64,000 bases of DNA from Leptothrix discophora (GCF_030705305.1 NZ_JAUZEE010000003.1:496001-560000), one strand, 5' to 3'; numbered from the stretch's first letter, positions 5,909 to 15,178 are shown. Numbers and translations: made by a program. Notes: generated by a model from the letters alone, not told the origin.

Positions 5909-8644
5909 TCAACCCGCTGAAATCGGTCGGGCGGTCACGCCGAGGTCACGCCAATCCTGTGGATGGCAGGTGAACAGCAGCACCTGGTGGCGCTGGGCGG
6001 CGTCGTAGATGACCCGCTTCATCTGCGCCAGCCGGAGGGCATCGCTGTGCACCAGCGCGTCGTCGAGGATCAGCAGCGTCGGCCGGCCGGCCTCGCGCAG
6101 CAGGTCGGCGTAGGCGAAGCGGGCGATCAGGCCGAGCTGCTCGCGCGCGCCGAAGCTCAACGCGTCGATCGCGCCGGTCTCGGGCCGGCCGCGCGCGTCC
6201 GGGCGGGTCAGCGCACCGGGCGCCAGGCGGGCGTCGACGCTCATCGTGGCCTGCGGAAACAGCAGGCCGAGGTGGTGCTGCAGATGACGCGTCAGCGGGC
6301 CTTGCAGCCGCGACAGCGTGGCGGCGCGGCGTTCGAGCAGCTCGCGGCACAGCAGGTCCAGCGCGTCGGCGCGGCGCTGCAGCTCGTCGCGCCGGTCGCG
6401 GGTGCGGGTTCGCTCGCCGTCGACCCGCTCGCGCTCCTCGTCCAGCCCCTGCGCACCGGCCTGGGCCAGCTGCGTCTCCAGCACCAGGATGTCCTCGTGG
6501 CGCTGCTGGTGGGCGCGGCGCTGCTGGGCCACGCTGGCCGTCAGCCGCTGCACGTCCTGCTCGACGATGGCCGGATGGGCCTGCGCCAGCGCCTGCCCGG
6601 TCTGCTCGATGCGCAAGGCCAGCGCGGCCAGCTCGGCACCGGCCGCCAGCAGCTGCTCGGCCGCCTGCCGGGCCTGTTCCTGGCGGGCCGGATCGGCCCG
6701 CAGCGCGGCCAGCGCATCGCGTTCATGGCGGGCCTGGACCTCGGCGGTGGTCGCCGCCGCGAGCTGCTGGCCGGCCGTGCCGGCCGCCTGCTGGGCCACC
6801 TGGACGGCGGCATCGGCCTGCTGCTGGCGGGCTTCGGCACGGGCCAGCCCGGCCTTGGGGTCCTGCGCGGCGTCGGGTGTGGCGTCGGGTGCGGCGTCGG
6901 GCACGGCCTCGGGTGCGTTCAGGCCCTCGGCCATTGCCGCCTCCAGCTGGCGCAGCCGCACCTCGTCCTCGGCCTGCGCGCGCCGCAGCGCCTCCAGGCC
7001 CTGCGGCGCGTGCAGCGCCAGGGCCTGCTCGGCCAGCCCGATCTGGCGCTTCAGCTCGGCCTGCAGGGCCAGCCGCTGTTCGGCCGCCGCGAGGTCGGCC
7101 ACGCTGGCGGCCTGGCAGGCCAGCGGCCAGCGCGCCTCGGCATCGGCCAGCTGGCGCGCCAGCACATCGAGGTCCTGCCCACCGGGATGGATGGTCAGGC
7201 GGCCGACGCCGGGGATGTCCAGCGTCGCCGGCCGGACCAGCACCTCGCGGCCTGCACCGCTCAGCGTGCGCGCCTGCCCGGTCTCGTCGTGCAGGGTCAG
7301 CGTGACGCCGGGCAGCAGGTCCAGCGACAGGCCGGTGGCGATCGCGTCGCGGCGGGTGCGCAGCTCGCGCAGACGGGCATCGAGCGCGCGCAGCTGCTGC
7401 AGCGACTCGGGCGTGATCGCGGCCTCGGCCGCCTGCACACGCAGCGCCGCCAGCGCCGCCGCGGCCGCCTCGGCCTGGGTCAGCGCCGCGCGCTGGCGGG
7501 CCAGCGCCTCGCCCAGCTGGCGATGCTGCAGGCGACGCTCGGCGAGGCTGGCCGCCGCGCGCCAGCGGGCGCAGTCGGCGGCGGCCTGGCGGGCCTGGGC
7601 CTGGGCGGCGTCGAGCCGGTCACGGGCCTGCGCGGCGGCGGACGTGGCGGCCTGCAACGCGGCCTGGGCGCGGGCCCATTCGGCGTCGCGCCGGGCCAGG
7701 TCCTCGGCCTGCTGCTGGCCGGCCTGGACCTGGCGCTGCAGCAGGCCGACCTGGGCCTGCAGCTGGGCATGGCGCTGCTGGTCCTGCACCAGCTGGCGCT
7801 GGCTGTCCTGCAGGGCGACCTGCCGCTCGCGCGCCAGCGCCAGCTCGCGTTCGAGCGCCTGCCAGGGCTGGTCGCGCGCGTCGGCCGCATGGGCGCGGCG
7901 CAGCGCGTCGAGCCGGTCGACCTGCTGGCGGTAGGTCCCGATGAGCGCATCGAGCGCCTCGCACTGGGCGGCCAGCTCGTCGACCCGGGCCTGCGCCTCG
8001 GCCAACGCACCGCGCGCCTTGCCGGTGCCGGTCAGCAGCTCGCCACGACGGGCCTGCAGCCGTTCCAGCAAGGCATCGCCGACGCTGGCGGCCAGGCTGC
8101 CGGACGGGTCGGTGGCGCGGGCCGGGTCGACGTCCTGCCGCCCGTGCAGCGCACCTTGCAGGTGGTTGCGCGCATGGCCGGCCGCTTCGTCGATGTGCTG
8201 GCCGGCGCCCTGTTCGATCCACAGCAGGCCGGGGATGCCCCAGTGCTCGCTCTTGCTCGCGCCCCGGGCCGGGAAGCCGTAGCCCAGCCGTTCGGCCAGC
8301 AGGTCCTCGGCCTCGCTGCCTTCCAGGCTGCGGCCGCCGAGCTGCAGCCGGCAGCGCTTCTTGGCCAGGAAGCGCTTGAACAGCTGGCCCTCCTCGCCGT
8401 CGAGCCGGAAGTCGATCTCGATCTGCGGGGCCGCGCCCGGGTCGTCCCAGGGCCGCAGGTCGTCGACGGCGGTGGTGCCGTGGCGCTCGAAGAAGGCCGC
8501 GCGGATGGCGCGCACCAGCGTGCTCTTGCCGGCCTCGTTGTCGCCGCAGAACAGGTTCAGGCCGGGCTGGATGGCGGTCAGCTCGAAGGGCCGGCGGAAC
8601 TTGCGCACCTGCTCGACGGCCAGGCGGGTGATCTGCAGGCTCAT
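5909..8644 (-). CDS. SbcC/YhaN-like SMC-type ATPase
   Basis: A 911-residue protein with an N-terminal ATPase half carrying Walker A (C-G-D-N-E-A-G-K-S-T, residues 33-42). Long alanine/glutamine-rich coiled coils follow, interrupted by a small globular insert near 450-520. The C-terminal half has an ABC signature-like S-F-G-A-R-E-Q-L-G-L and Walker B (P-T-L-L-I-L-D-D-A-L). This is the Rad50/SbcC architecture of DNA-end processing, but there is no Cys-x-x-Cys zinc hook between the coils, so a YhaN-like assignment fits better than SbcC. The ATG at 8644 overlaps the stop of the phosphoesterase gene by 4 bases (ATGA), so the two are translationally coupled and probably form one nuclease complex. 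A 12-bp tandem repeat lies in the second coiled coil. Confidence 0.88.
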   Translation of the reverse strand: MSLQITRLAVEQVRKFRRPFELTAIQPGLNLFCGDNEAGKSTLVRAIRAAFFERHGTTAVDDLRPWDDPGAAPQIEIDFRLDGEEGQLFKRFLAKKRCRLQLGGRSLEGSEAEDLLAERLGYGFPARGASKSEHWGIPGLLWIEQGAGQHIDEAAGHARNHLQGALHGRQDVDPARATDPSGSLAASVGDALLERLQARRGELLTGTGKARGALAEAQARVDELAAQCEALDALIGTYRQQVDRLDALRRAHAADARDQPWQALERELALARERQVALQDSQRQLVQDQQRHAQLQAQVGLLQRQVQAGQQQAEDLARRDAEWARAQAALQAATSAAAQARDRLDAAQAQARQAAADCARWRAAASLAERRLQHRQLGEALARQRAALTQAEAAAAALAALRVQAAEAAITPESLQQLRALDARLRELRTRRDAIATGLSLDLLPGVTLTLHDETGQARTLSGAGREVLVRPATLDIPGVGRLTIHPGGQDLDVLARQLADAEARWPLACQAASVADLAAAEQRLALQAELKRQIGLAEQALALHAPQGLEALRRAQAEDEVRLRQLEAAMAEGLNAPEAVPDAAPDATPDAAQDPKAGLARAEARQQQADAAVQVAQQAAGTAGQQLAAATTAEVQARHERDALAALRADPARQEQARQAAEQLLAAGAELAALALRIEQTGQALAQAHPAIVEQDVQRLTASVAQQRRAHQQRHEDILVLETQLAQAGAQGLDEERERVDGERTRTRDRRDELQRRADALDLLCRELLERRAATLSRLQGPLTRHLQHHLGLLFPQATMSVDARLAPGALTRPDARGRPETGAIDALSFGAREQLGLIARFAYADLLREAGRPTLLILDDALVHSDALRLAQMKRVIYDAAQRHQVLLFTCHPQDWRDLGVTARPISAG
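6869..6916. repeat. Four tandem 12-bp units inside the YhaN-like gene
   Basis: Four consecutive 12-base units of the pattern GGCGTCGGGTGC encode a repeating Pro-Asp-Ala-(Ala/Thr) stretch between coiled-coil helices. In-frame units mean copy-number change would alter the linker length without breaking the frame. Confidence 0.85.
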
Positions 8645-9768
8645 GCGCCGGCTCCCAGGTCCTGCAGCTCGGTGCTCAGCAGCGCCAGCGCGTCGGCGGC
8701 GGTGCGGGCCTGCTCGGGGCTGTCGCCGTGCGACTGGCGCTCGCGCAGCGCGGCGATCAGCTCGCCGAGGTAGCCGTCGGCCTTCAGCGCGGCGATGTCG
8801 GCATCGGTCGGCTCCAGCCGCAGCCCGGCCAGGTCGACGCCCAGGTGACGGCAGCGCGCCTCGCCGCGGGCGACGGCCTCGCGCAGCCGGGCATGCGCGG
8901 CCAGGTCGACGATGCCCTCGACCCGCAGCGCGATGACCTCGTCGGCGCCCAGCGCGTCGAGCTGCGCCAGCAGGGCGTCGAGGTCGCTGGGCACCGCCAG
9001 CCGGACGTCGAGCGTGCGCCAGCGGTAGCGGCCCACCGCATGGCGGCTGACCTGCGGCAGCGCGCCCGGCGCGGCGATGTCGACCACCAGCGCATGGCCG
9101 GCGTCGTTGTCCTTGTGCCGATCGGGCTCGGGGGTGCCGGCATACCAGGTCCGCTCGTCGATGCGCTTGCAGCCATGCCAGTCGCCCAGCGCGAGGTAGT
9201 CCAGCCGGGCCCGCACCGCGCGGTCTGGCGCGATCGGGTTGGCCGAGTCGATCTCCTCGGCCAGCAGGCCCTGCACGCTGCCGTGGGCCAGGCCGATGCG
9301 CAGCAGGCCGGCGGGGGTCTCGGCGCTGTCGAACCAGGCGCTCAGGTCGGTGTGGGTGTGGCGCTGGGTCAGCGGCGCGGGCAGCAGGGCCAGGCCGATG
9401 TCGGGCAGCAGCAGCGGCTCGGGCGCCAGCGCCAGGTGGACATGGGCCGGCACGGCGCCCAGGCGCTGCGCGCGGGTCCAGACGCTCTCGGCCAGCGCCG
9501 CGTCGTGGTTGCCGGGGATCAGCACCCACGGCCCGGACCAGCCGGCCATCGCGTTGAAGAGCCGCCGCACGGTGCGCTCGGAGACGGTCTGGGCATCGAA
9601 GACGTCACCGGCGACCAGCACCGCGTCGACGGCCTCGCGGGCGGCCAGCGCGGCCAGGCGTTCGACGCAGGCGATGCGGGCTTCGGCCAGCGGCATCGCG
9701 TTCTCGGGCGGCAGGCTGGCGTAGAGACGGCCGATCTGCCAGTCGGCGGTGTGCAGGAAACGGGGCAT
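8641..9768 (-). CDS. SbcD/YhaO-like DNA repair metallophosphoesterase
   Basis: A 375-residue calcineurin-type phosphoesterase. The metal-binding motifs appear in order: H-T-A-D-W-Q-I-G at residues 6-13, A-G-D-V-F-D at 54-58, P-G-N-H-D at 85-89, A-H-G-S and L-G-D-W-H-G. The first motif has Gln where Mre11/SbcD usually have His, a variant that also occurs in YhaO-like proteins. With its coupled ATPase partner it probably cuts DNA ends or hairpins. The ATG at 9768 was chosen because the conserved P-R-F-L-H-T-A-D follows directly. The gene is first in a two-gene operon, divergent from the cytochrome genes across a 146-bp gap that includes a run of CGGCA repeats. Confidence 0.9.
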   Translation of the reverse strand: MPRFLHTADWQIGRLYASLPPENAMPLAEARIACVERLAALAAREAVDAVLVAGDVFDAQTVSERTVRRLFNAMAGWSGPWVLIPGNHDAALAESVWTRAQRLGAVPAHVHLALAPEPLLLPDIGLALLPAPLTQRHTHTDLSAWFDSAETPAGLLRIGLAHGSVQGLLAEEIDSANPIAPDRAVRARLDYLALGDWHGCKRIDERTWYAGTPEPDRHKDNDAGHALVVDIAAPGALPQVSRHAVGRYRWRTLDVRLAVPSDLDALLAQLDALGADEVIALRVEGIVDLAAHARLREAVARGEARCRHLGVDLAGLRLEPTDADIAALKADGYLGELIAALRERQSHGDSPEQARTAADALALLSTELQDLGAGA

Positions 9769-9914
9769 GTCGGGTTCCGGATGGGGCGGCACGGCGGCAC
9801 GGCGGCAGCGGCCGACGAATATATCCGGCCCCTGCGGCACGGCCGGCCCGGCCCCATGCCCACGGCCCCAGGCGCACGGCCCGTCATGGGGCTGCATGGA
9901 AAATCGTCCGCCTG

Positions 9915-10667
9915 ATGCCACCTCACACGCCGCACCTCCCCAACACGAAGCCGCTGCGCGCCTGCCTGGCCGCCGGGCTGCTGTCCGCCACGGCGGTCGT
10001 GCCTGCCGCACAGGCGATGCCCCGGGTTCCCGACAGCACCGCACAGCGCGCGCTGGCCTGCACCGGCTGCCACGGGCCCCAAGGCAAGTCCTCGCCCGAA
10101 GGCTATGTGCCGCGCATCGCCGGCAAACCGGCCGGCTACCTGGCCGCGCAGCTGCGCGCCTTCCGCGACGGCCGTCGTCGCCATGACGGCATGGCGCGCC
10201 TGCTGGAGAACCTCGACGATGCCTTCCTGCGCGAGCTGGCCGGCCATTTCGCCGCTCTGGACGTGCCCTATGCCGCGCCGGTCCCGACGGCCGGGCTGAC
10301 GCTGACGGCGGACGACACGCGCCGCGCCGAGCAGCTGGTGCGCGAGGGCGACCCCGGCCGCCGCCTGCCGGCCTGCGCGGGCTGCCACGGCGCGGCGCTG
10401 ACCGGCATCGCGCCGCAGGTGCCTGGCCTGCTGGGCCTGCCCGGCGGCTACCTGTCGGCCCAGCTGGGCAGCTGGCGGGTCGGCACGCGGCGCGCGGATG
10501 CGCCCGACTGCATGGCCGAGATCGCCCGGCGGCTCGCCCCCGGCGACATCACCGCGCTGTCGCGCTGGCTGGAGCGCCAGCCCGTGCCGCAGCCCGCCTC
10601 GCCCCTGCCGGCCGGCAGTGCCCGCCGCACACCCTGGCCGATGGCCTGCGGGGAGTCGATCCGATGA
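9915..10667 (+). CDS. Dihaem cytochrome c, c4-like
   Basis: A 250-residue protein with an export signal ending about residue 34 (A-A-Q-A) and two covalent haem sites, C-T-G-C-H at 49-53 and C-A-G-C-H at 154-158. Each is followed by the methionine-containing half typical of class I cytochromes c. Two similar domains in tandem is the cytochrome c4 arrangement, so it should carry electrons in the periplasm. The 3' end overlaps the next cytochrome gene by 4 bases (ATGA), so they are co-translated. No dehydrogenase or oxidase gene lies beside them, so the electron donor is unknown. Confidence 0.88.
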   Translation: MPPHTPHLPNTKPLRACLAAGLLSATAVVPAAQAMPRVPDSTAQRALACTGCHGPQGKSSPEGYVPRIAGKPAGYLAAQLRAFRDGRRRHDGMARLLENLDDAFLRELAGHFAALDVPYAAPVPTAGLTLTADDTRRAEQLVREGDPGRRLPACAGCHGAALTGIAPQVPGLLGLPGGYLSAQLGSWRVGTRRADAPDCMAEIARRLAPGDITALSRWLERQPVPQPASPLPAGSARRTPWPMACGESIR

Positions 10668-11968
10668 GCCGGCCCTTCCAGAGATCCGCGACGGGCTGGC
10701 GGATCGGGCTGGCCGTGATGGCCGTGCTGACCGTGCTCCTGCTGCTGCTGGCCGGGTATGCCGGCCTGCTGGGCGGCGGCAAACCTGCGCCGCCGGGCAA
10801 CCCGACAACCCGGGACGCCACCCAGGCCGCGCCATCCGATGCGGCCCAGATCGCCCGTGGCGCCTACCTCGCCCAGGTCGGCAACTGCGCCGGCTGCCAC
10901 ACCGCGCGTGGCGGTGCGCCGCTGGCCGGAGGGCGCGCGCTGAACACGCCCTACGGCACCGTCCATGCCGGCAACCTGACGCCCGACCCGGACACCGGCC
11001 TGGGCCGCTGGAGCGCCGACGACTTCTGGCAGGCGCTGCACCACGGCCGCTCGCGCGACGGCCGGCGCCTGCTGCCGGTCTTCCCCTACCCGTCCTACAC
11101 GCAGGTCAGCCGGGCCGACAGCGACGCGCTGCACGCCTGGCTGCGCAGCCTCGCCCCCGTGCGCCAGGCCAATCGCCCGCACGCGCTGCGTTTTCCCTAC
11201 GACACGGACATCGCCATCGCGCTTTGGCAGGTGCTGTTCTTCCGCAGCGGCGATGCGGCCCAGGCGGCGATGCGTGCCACCAGCGACGACCCGCTGCAGC
11301 GCGGCGCCTACCTGGTCGAAGGCCTCGGACACTGCGCCGAATGCCACGCGCCGCGCAACCTGCTGGGCGCTGCGGCCGACCTCGCGCGCGGCGGCGACAT
11401 GCCCGGCGAGCCCTGGCATGCGCCGTCGCTGCACCCGGTCGACGGCCAGCCGCAGGCCAGCGTCGAAGATCTCGTGGCCCTGCTGCGCAGCGGCCAGAAC
11501 CGGCTGGGCACGGCATCCGGCCCGATGGCCGGCGTGGTCCACCGCAGCACGCAGCATTGGACCGAGGCCGACCTGAAGGCCGCCGCCGTCTACCTCGCCC
11601 AACGGCCGCGCCTGTCGGCGGCCCAAGCCGCCGTGGCCGACGCGCCGGCCGACAGCCTGGCGCTGGGCCGCCAGCTCTACGACGACCGCTGCGCCGACTG
11701 CCACGGCAGCGACGGCGCCGGCCTGCCGGGCGTCTACCCGCCGCTGGCCGGCAACCCGACGGTGCTGCAACCGGTCGCCCGCAACCTGGTGCAGGTGCTG
11801 CGACACGGCGGTTTCGCGCCCGTCACCGCCGCCAACCCGCGCCCCTACGGCATGCCGCCGCAGGACCTGGACGACCGCGAGGTCGCCGCGCTGGTCAACC
11901 TGATGCGCCAGTCCTGGGGCAACCGCGCCGCGCCGGTCAGCGAGGTCGACGTGCTGCGCTTCAAGTGA
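10664..11968 (+). CDS. Membrane-anchored trihaem cytochrome c (dehydrogenase cytochrome-subunit type)
   Basis: A 434-residue protein with one N-terminal membrane helix at residues 13-38 and three C-x-x-C-H haem sites: C-A-G-C-H (75-79), C-A-E-C-H (224-228) and C-A-D-C-H (343-347). Phrases such as Y-L-A-Q-V-G-N-C-A-G-C-H-T and the N-L-T-P-D-P-D-T-G-L-G block are typical of the cytochrome subunits of bacterial alcohol, gluconate and aldehyde dehydrogenases. Those subunits pass electrons to the quinone pool or oxidase at the periplasmic face. Here it is coupled by a 4-base overlap to a c4-like cytochrome and no catalytic dehydrogenase subunit is adjacent. It is convergent with etfA, with only 7 bases between stops. 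Confidence 0.88.
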   Translation: MSRPFQRSATGWRIGLAVMAVLTVLLLLLAGYAGLLGGGKPAPPGNPTTRDATQAAPSDAAQIARGAYLAQVGNCAGCHTARGGAPLAGGRALNTPYGTVHAGNLTPDPDTGLGRWSADDFWQALHHGRSRDGRRLLPVFPYPSYTQVSRADSDALHAWLRSLAPVRQANRPHALRFPYDTDIAIALWQVLFFRSGDAAQAAMRATSDDPLQRGAYLVEGLGHCAECHAPRNLLGAAADLARGGDMPGEPWHAPSLHPVDGQPQASVEDLVALLRSGQNRLGTASGPMAGVVHRSTQHWTEADLKAAAVYLAQRPRLSAAQAAVADAPADSLALGRQLYDDRCADCHGSDGAGLPGVYPPLAGNPTVLQPVARNLVQVLRHGGFAPVTAANPRPYGMPPQDLDDREVAALVNLMRQSWGNRAAPVSEVDVLRFK

Positions 11969-11975
11969 CGCCCGG

Positions 11976-12905
11976 TCAGACCGAGCCGGTCAGCGCCGGC
12001 ACCGCCGCGAACAGGTCCGCTTCAAGGCCGTAGTCGGCCACCGAGAAGATCGGCGCCTCCGGATCCTTGTTGATCGCGACGATCACCTTGGAATCCTTCA
12101 TGCCCGCCAGGTGCTGGATCGCGCCCGAGATGCCGGCCGCGATGTAGAGCTGCGGCGCGACGATCTTGCCGGTCTGGCCGACCTGCCAGTCGTTGGGCGC
12201 ATAGCCCGCATCGACGGCGGCACGGCTGGCACCGAGCGCGGCGCCGAGCTTGTCCGCCAGCGGCGTCAGCACCTCGTTGAACTGGTCGCTGCTGCCCAGC
12301 GCGCGGCCACCGCTGACGATGATCTTGGCGGCGGTGAGCTCGGGGCGATCGTTCTTCGCGATCTCGCTGCCGAGGTAGCTGCTGCTGGTCGAGTCGGCCG
12401 CTGCGGCGACGGTCTCGATGGCGGCGCTGCCACCGGTCGATGCAGCGGCGTCGAAGGCGGTGCCACGCACCGTGATCACCTTCACCGCATCGGCGCTCTG
12501 CACCGTCGCGATCGCGTTGCCGGCGTAGATCGGGCGCTCGAAGGTGTCGGCGCTGACCACCGCCGTGATGTCGCTGATCTGCGCCACATCCAGCAGCGCG
12601 GCCACGCGCGGCGCGGTGTTCTTGCCGCCCGCCGTCGCGGGGAACAGGAGGTGGCTGTAGCCACCGGCCAGCGCGACCACCTGCGGCGCGAGCGACTCGG
12701 CCAGGCCATGCGCGAGGCTCGCGCCGTCGGCATGGATCACCTCGCTGACGCCGGCGACCTGGCTCGCCTGTTGAGCCACCCCGGCGGCGTTGTGCCCGGC
12801 GACCAGGATGTGGACCTCACCCAGCTTCGACGCGGCCGTGACGAGGTTCAGCGTCGCGGGCTTGAGGGTGTGGTTGTCGTGTTCGGCAATGACGAGAACG
12901 GTCAT
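11976..12905 (-). CDS. etfA: Electron transfer flavoprotein alpha subunit
   Basis: A 309-residue protein with an N-terminal nucleotide-fold domain and a C-terminal FAD domain. The FAD domain has [33 protein letters not shown] and [10 protein letters not shown], which hold FAD in this family. With EtfB it takes electrons from acyl-CoA dehydrogenases and passes them to ETF:quinone oxidoreductase. It is last in the acyl-CoA dehydrogenase-etfB-etfA operon. Unlike most operon partners here it is 137 bases from etfB, and the gap holds a hairpin-rich element that may change the etfA:etfB ratio. Confidence 0.97.
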   Translation of the reverse strand: MTVLVIAEHDNHTLKPATLNLVTAASKLGEVHILVAGHNAAGVAQQASQVAGVSEVIHADGASLAHGLAESLAPQVVALAGGYSHLLFPATAGGKNTAPRVAALLDVAQISDITAVVSADTFERPIYAGNAIATVQSADAVKVITVRGTAFDAAASTGGSAAIETVAAAADSTSSSYLGSEIAKNDRPELTAAKIIVSGGRALGSSDQFNEVLTPLADKLGAALGASRAAVDAGYAPNDWQVGQTGKIVAPQLYIAAGISGAIQHLAGMKDSKVIVAINKDPEAPIFSVADYGLEADLFAAVPALTGSV

Positions 12906-13003
12906 ATCGATTCTCCGAAAGTCAGTTGATTTCGAGCGAGCCGCACGCACCGGGATTTATCCAGCACAGGCCGTGGAGCCGGCTCCGCCGGGCCACCGGG
13001 CTG

Positions 13004-13031
13004 GCCCCCTTGAGGGGGCGCGCGCAGCGCG
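13004..13031. repeat. Hairpin-rich intergenic element between etfB and etfA
   Basis: A perfect stem-loop GCCCCC-TTGA-GGGGGC (13004-13019) is followed directly by a second GC-only inverted sequence and a GTAGGGGGTGGG tail. From memory, similar CCCCCTTGAGGGGG elements are dispersed between Burkholderiales genes; this was not checked. It could attenuate or stabilise the mRNA between etfB and etfA. Confidence 0.65.
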
Positions 13032-13042
13032 TAGGGGGTGGG

Positions 13043-13792
13043 TCAAATGACCTTCGCTTCGTTCTTCAGCTTGTCGACGAGGGCCGCGACATCGGCGACC
13101 TTGATGCCCGCCTTGCGACCGGCCGGCTCGGCGACCTTCAAGGTCTTCAGGCGCGGCGTGACATCAACGCCCAGATCGGCCGGCGTCACCTTGTCCAGCG
13201 GCTTCTTCTTGGCCTTCATGATGTTGGGCAGCGTCACGTAACGCGGCTCGTTCAGGCGCAGGTCGGTCGTGATGACCGCCGGCAGCGACAGGCTCAGCGT
13301 CTCCAGGCCGCCGTCGATCTCGCGCGTCACGACGGCCTTGCCGTCGGCGATCTCGACCTTCGAGGCGAAGGTGGCTTGCGGCAGGTTCGCCAGCGCCGCG
13401 AGCATCTGGCCGGTCTGGTTGCAGTCGTCGTCGATGGCCTGCTTGCCAAGGATCACGAGGCCGGGCTGTTCCTTGTCGACCAGCGCCTTGAGCAGCTTGG
13501 CCACGGCCAGCGGCTGCAGTTCGGCATCGGTCTCGACGTGGATGGCGCGGTCCGCGCCGATCGCCATGGCCGTGCGCAGCGTTTCCTGGCACTGGGTGAC
13601 ACCGCAGGAGACGGCGATGACCTCGGTCACGACGCCCTTCTCCTTGAGCCGGACAGCCTCCTCGATCGCGATCTCGTCGAAGGGGTTCATGCTCATCTTG
13701 ACGTTGGCGATGTCCACGCCCGTGCCGTCGCTCTTGACGCGCACCTTGACGTTGTAGTCGACGACTCGCTTCACAGCGACGAGTGCTTTCAT
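13043..13792 (-). CDS. etfB: Electron transfer flavoprotein beta subunit
   Basis: A 249-residue protein that starts [14 protein letters not shown], with [12 protein letters not shown] near residue 36. The AMP-binding and recognition-loop region follows, with [13 protein letters not shown] near 118, and the [12 protein letters not shown] segment used for partner recognition lies near 187. It is the partner of EtfA in carrying electrons from acyl-CoA oxidation. The ATG overlaps the stop of a 66-codon ORF (ATGA), which would couple their translation if that ORF is real. Confidence 0.97.
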   Translation of the reverse strand: MKALVAVKRVVDYNVKVRVKSDGTGVDIANVKMSMNPFDEIAIEEAVRLKEKGVVTEVIAVSCGVTQCQETLRTAMAIGADRAIHVETDAELQPLAVAKLLKALVDKEQPGLVILGKQAIDDDCNQTGQMLAALANLPQATFASKVEIADGKAVVTREIDGGLETLSLSLPAVITTDLRLNEPRYVTLPNIMKAKKKPLDKVTPADLGVDVTPRLKTLKVAEPAGRKAGIKVADVAALVDKLKNEAKVI

Positions 13793-13989
13793 GGTTTTCC
13801 TTGCGTGTGACGTGATGGGCCGGCCAGGTCGCGCAGCACCGCCAGGCGATGCGCGGCGTGGGCCTCGTTCCGTTCGATCATGTCCATCGGGTCGAGCCGG
13901 AGGGCGAGGGTGATGTCGGTGATATGGGTGATGCCGGGATGCGGGGATGCCGGGATGCCGGATGACACGGTCGCATCGTCGGCGGTCAT
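13789..13989 (-). CDS. Possible small protein (66 aa) between acyl-CoA dehydrogenase and etfB
   Basis: An ATG-started ORF that begins 4 bases after the acyl-CoA dehydrogenase stop and ends with a 4-base overlap on the etfB start. The first third is encoded by 8-bp tandem repeats ([10 protein letters not shown]). The rest is charged ([16 protein letters not shown]) and resembles no domain I know. The tight junctions at both ends argue for translation; the repeat composition argues for chance. It could serve only to carry ribosomes to etfB. Confidence 0.3.
   Translation of the reverse strand: MTADDATVSSGIPASPHPGITHITDITLALRLDPMDMIERNEAHAAHRLAVLRDLAGPSRHTQGKP
13936..13959. repeat. Three tandem 8-bp units (GGGATGCC-type)
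   Basis: Three perfectly spaced 8-bp units, GGGATGCG, GGGATGCC and GGGATGCC, are flanked by degenerate copies on both sides. Eight is not a multiple of three, so a change in copy number would shift the frame of the small ORF on the minus strand. Confidence 0.8.
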
Positions 13990-13993
13990 GGTC

Positions 13994-15154
13994 TCAGGCC
14001 TCGCGCATCAGGTGCTTGCCGATGATGAGCTGCTGGATCTGCGTCGTGCCCTCGTAGAGCCGCAGCAGGCGCACATCGCGGTAGAAGCGTTCCACCGGGT
14101 AGTCGTTGATGTAGCCCGCGCCACCGTGGATCTGCACGCCGCGATCGGCGACGCGGCCGACCATCTCGGTGCAGAACAGCTTGCAGCAGGACGCCTGCAT
14201 GGCGACGTCCGGATCGGCCCGTCCTGCCGCGCGCTCGTCGTAGCGCTGGGCCGTCTCGCGCACCATCGCCCAGCCGGCCAGCAGCTCGGCCTGGCTGTCG
14301 GCCAGCATGGCCTGGATGAGCTGGAAATCGCCGATGCGCTGGCCGAACTGGCGCCGGTCGCGGGCATAGGCCACGCTCTCCTGCAGGATGCGCTGCGCCA
14401 TGCCGCAGGCCAGCGCCGACACATGCAGGCGGCCGCGGTCGAGCACCTTCATCGCCGTCTTGAAGCCCCGGCCCGGCACGCCGCCGATGATGTTCGCGGC
14501 CGGCACGCGCACGCCGTCGAGGTGGACGTCGCAGGTCTTGGTGCCACGCTGGCCCATCTTCCGGTCGGGTGGGCCCAGGCTCAGGCCGGGGCTGTCGGCG
14601 CTCGCGATGAAGGCGGTGATGCCCCCGGCACCCGGGCCGTCGGTGCGGGCCATCAGCGTGAAGGCGCCGGCCCGCGGCGCGTTGGTGATGTAGCGCTTGC
14701 TGCCGTGCAGGACGTAGTGGTCGCCGTCGCGTTCGGCGCGGGTCTTCAGCGAGGCCGCGTCCGAACCCGCATCCGGCTCGGTCAGCGCGAAGGACACGAT
14801 CAGCTCGCCGCTGGCGATGCGCGGCAGCCACTGGGCCTTCTGCTCGGGCGTGCCGTCCATCAGGATGCCCTGCGAGCCGATGCCGATGTTGGTGCCGAAG
14901 ACCGAACGGAAGGCCAGCGCGGTCTGGCCCAGCTCGTGAGCCACCTCGCATTCCTGCGCCATCGACAGGCCGATGCCGCCGTAGGCCTCGGGGATGGAGA
15001 TGCCGAACAGGCCCAGCGCCTTCATGTCGGCCACGATGTCGGCGGGCACCTCGTCGTGTTCCTCGACGTGGTCTTCGGCCGGGACCAGACGTTCGCGCAC
15101 GAAGCGCCGGACGGCGTCCTTGAGCAGCAGGAAGGTTTCCGGATCGAGGGACAT
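13994..15154 (-). CDS. Acyl-CoA dehydrogenase
   Basis: A 386-residue flavoprotein of the usual family length. It has the F-A-L-T-E-P-x-A-G-S-D motif that binds FAD and acyl-CoA near residue 125, K-R-Y-I-T-N-A near 150, the mid-domain D-R-G-R-L-H-V-S-A-L-A, and the C-terminal L-Y-E-G-T-T-Q-I-Q-Q segment carrying the likely catalytic Glu. It oxidises an acyl-CoA to the 2-enoyl-CoA and hands electrons to the ETF encoded downstream. Chain-length preference cannot be read from sequence. The ATG at 15154 is the first start with a conserved N-terminus. It is first in the operon and divergent from a LysR regulator that probably controls it. Confidence 0.93.
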   Translation of the reverse strand: MSLDPETFLLLKDAVRRFVRERLVPAEDHVEEHDEVPADIVADMKALGLFGISIPEAYGGIGLSMAQECEVAHELGQTALAFRSVFGTNIGIGSQGILMDGTPEQKAQWLPRIASGELIVSFALTEPDAGSDAASLKTRAERDGDHYVLHGSKRYITNAPRAGAFTLMARTDGPGAGGITAFIASADSPGLSLGPPDRKMGQRGTKTCDVHLDGVRVPAANIIGGVPGRGFKTAMKVLDRGRLHVSALACGMAQRILQESVAYARDRRQFGQRIGDFQLIQAMLADSQAELLAGWAMVRETAQRYDERAAGRADPDVAMQASCCKLFCTEMVGRVADRGVQIHGGAGYINDYPVERFYRDVRLLRLYEGTTQIQQLIIGKHLMREA

Positions 15155-15178
15155 GCGGGACTCCACGTGACAGGGCAG

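Noticed and set aside
5963-8773. 936-codon + strand ORF opposite the YhaN-like gene
   Set aside because: Its composition follows from the third-position GC bias of the minus-strand gene, which has Walker A, signature and Walker B motifs; the + strand product has none.
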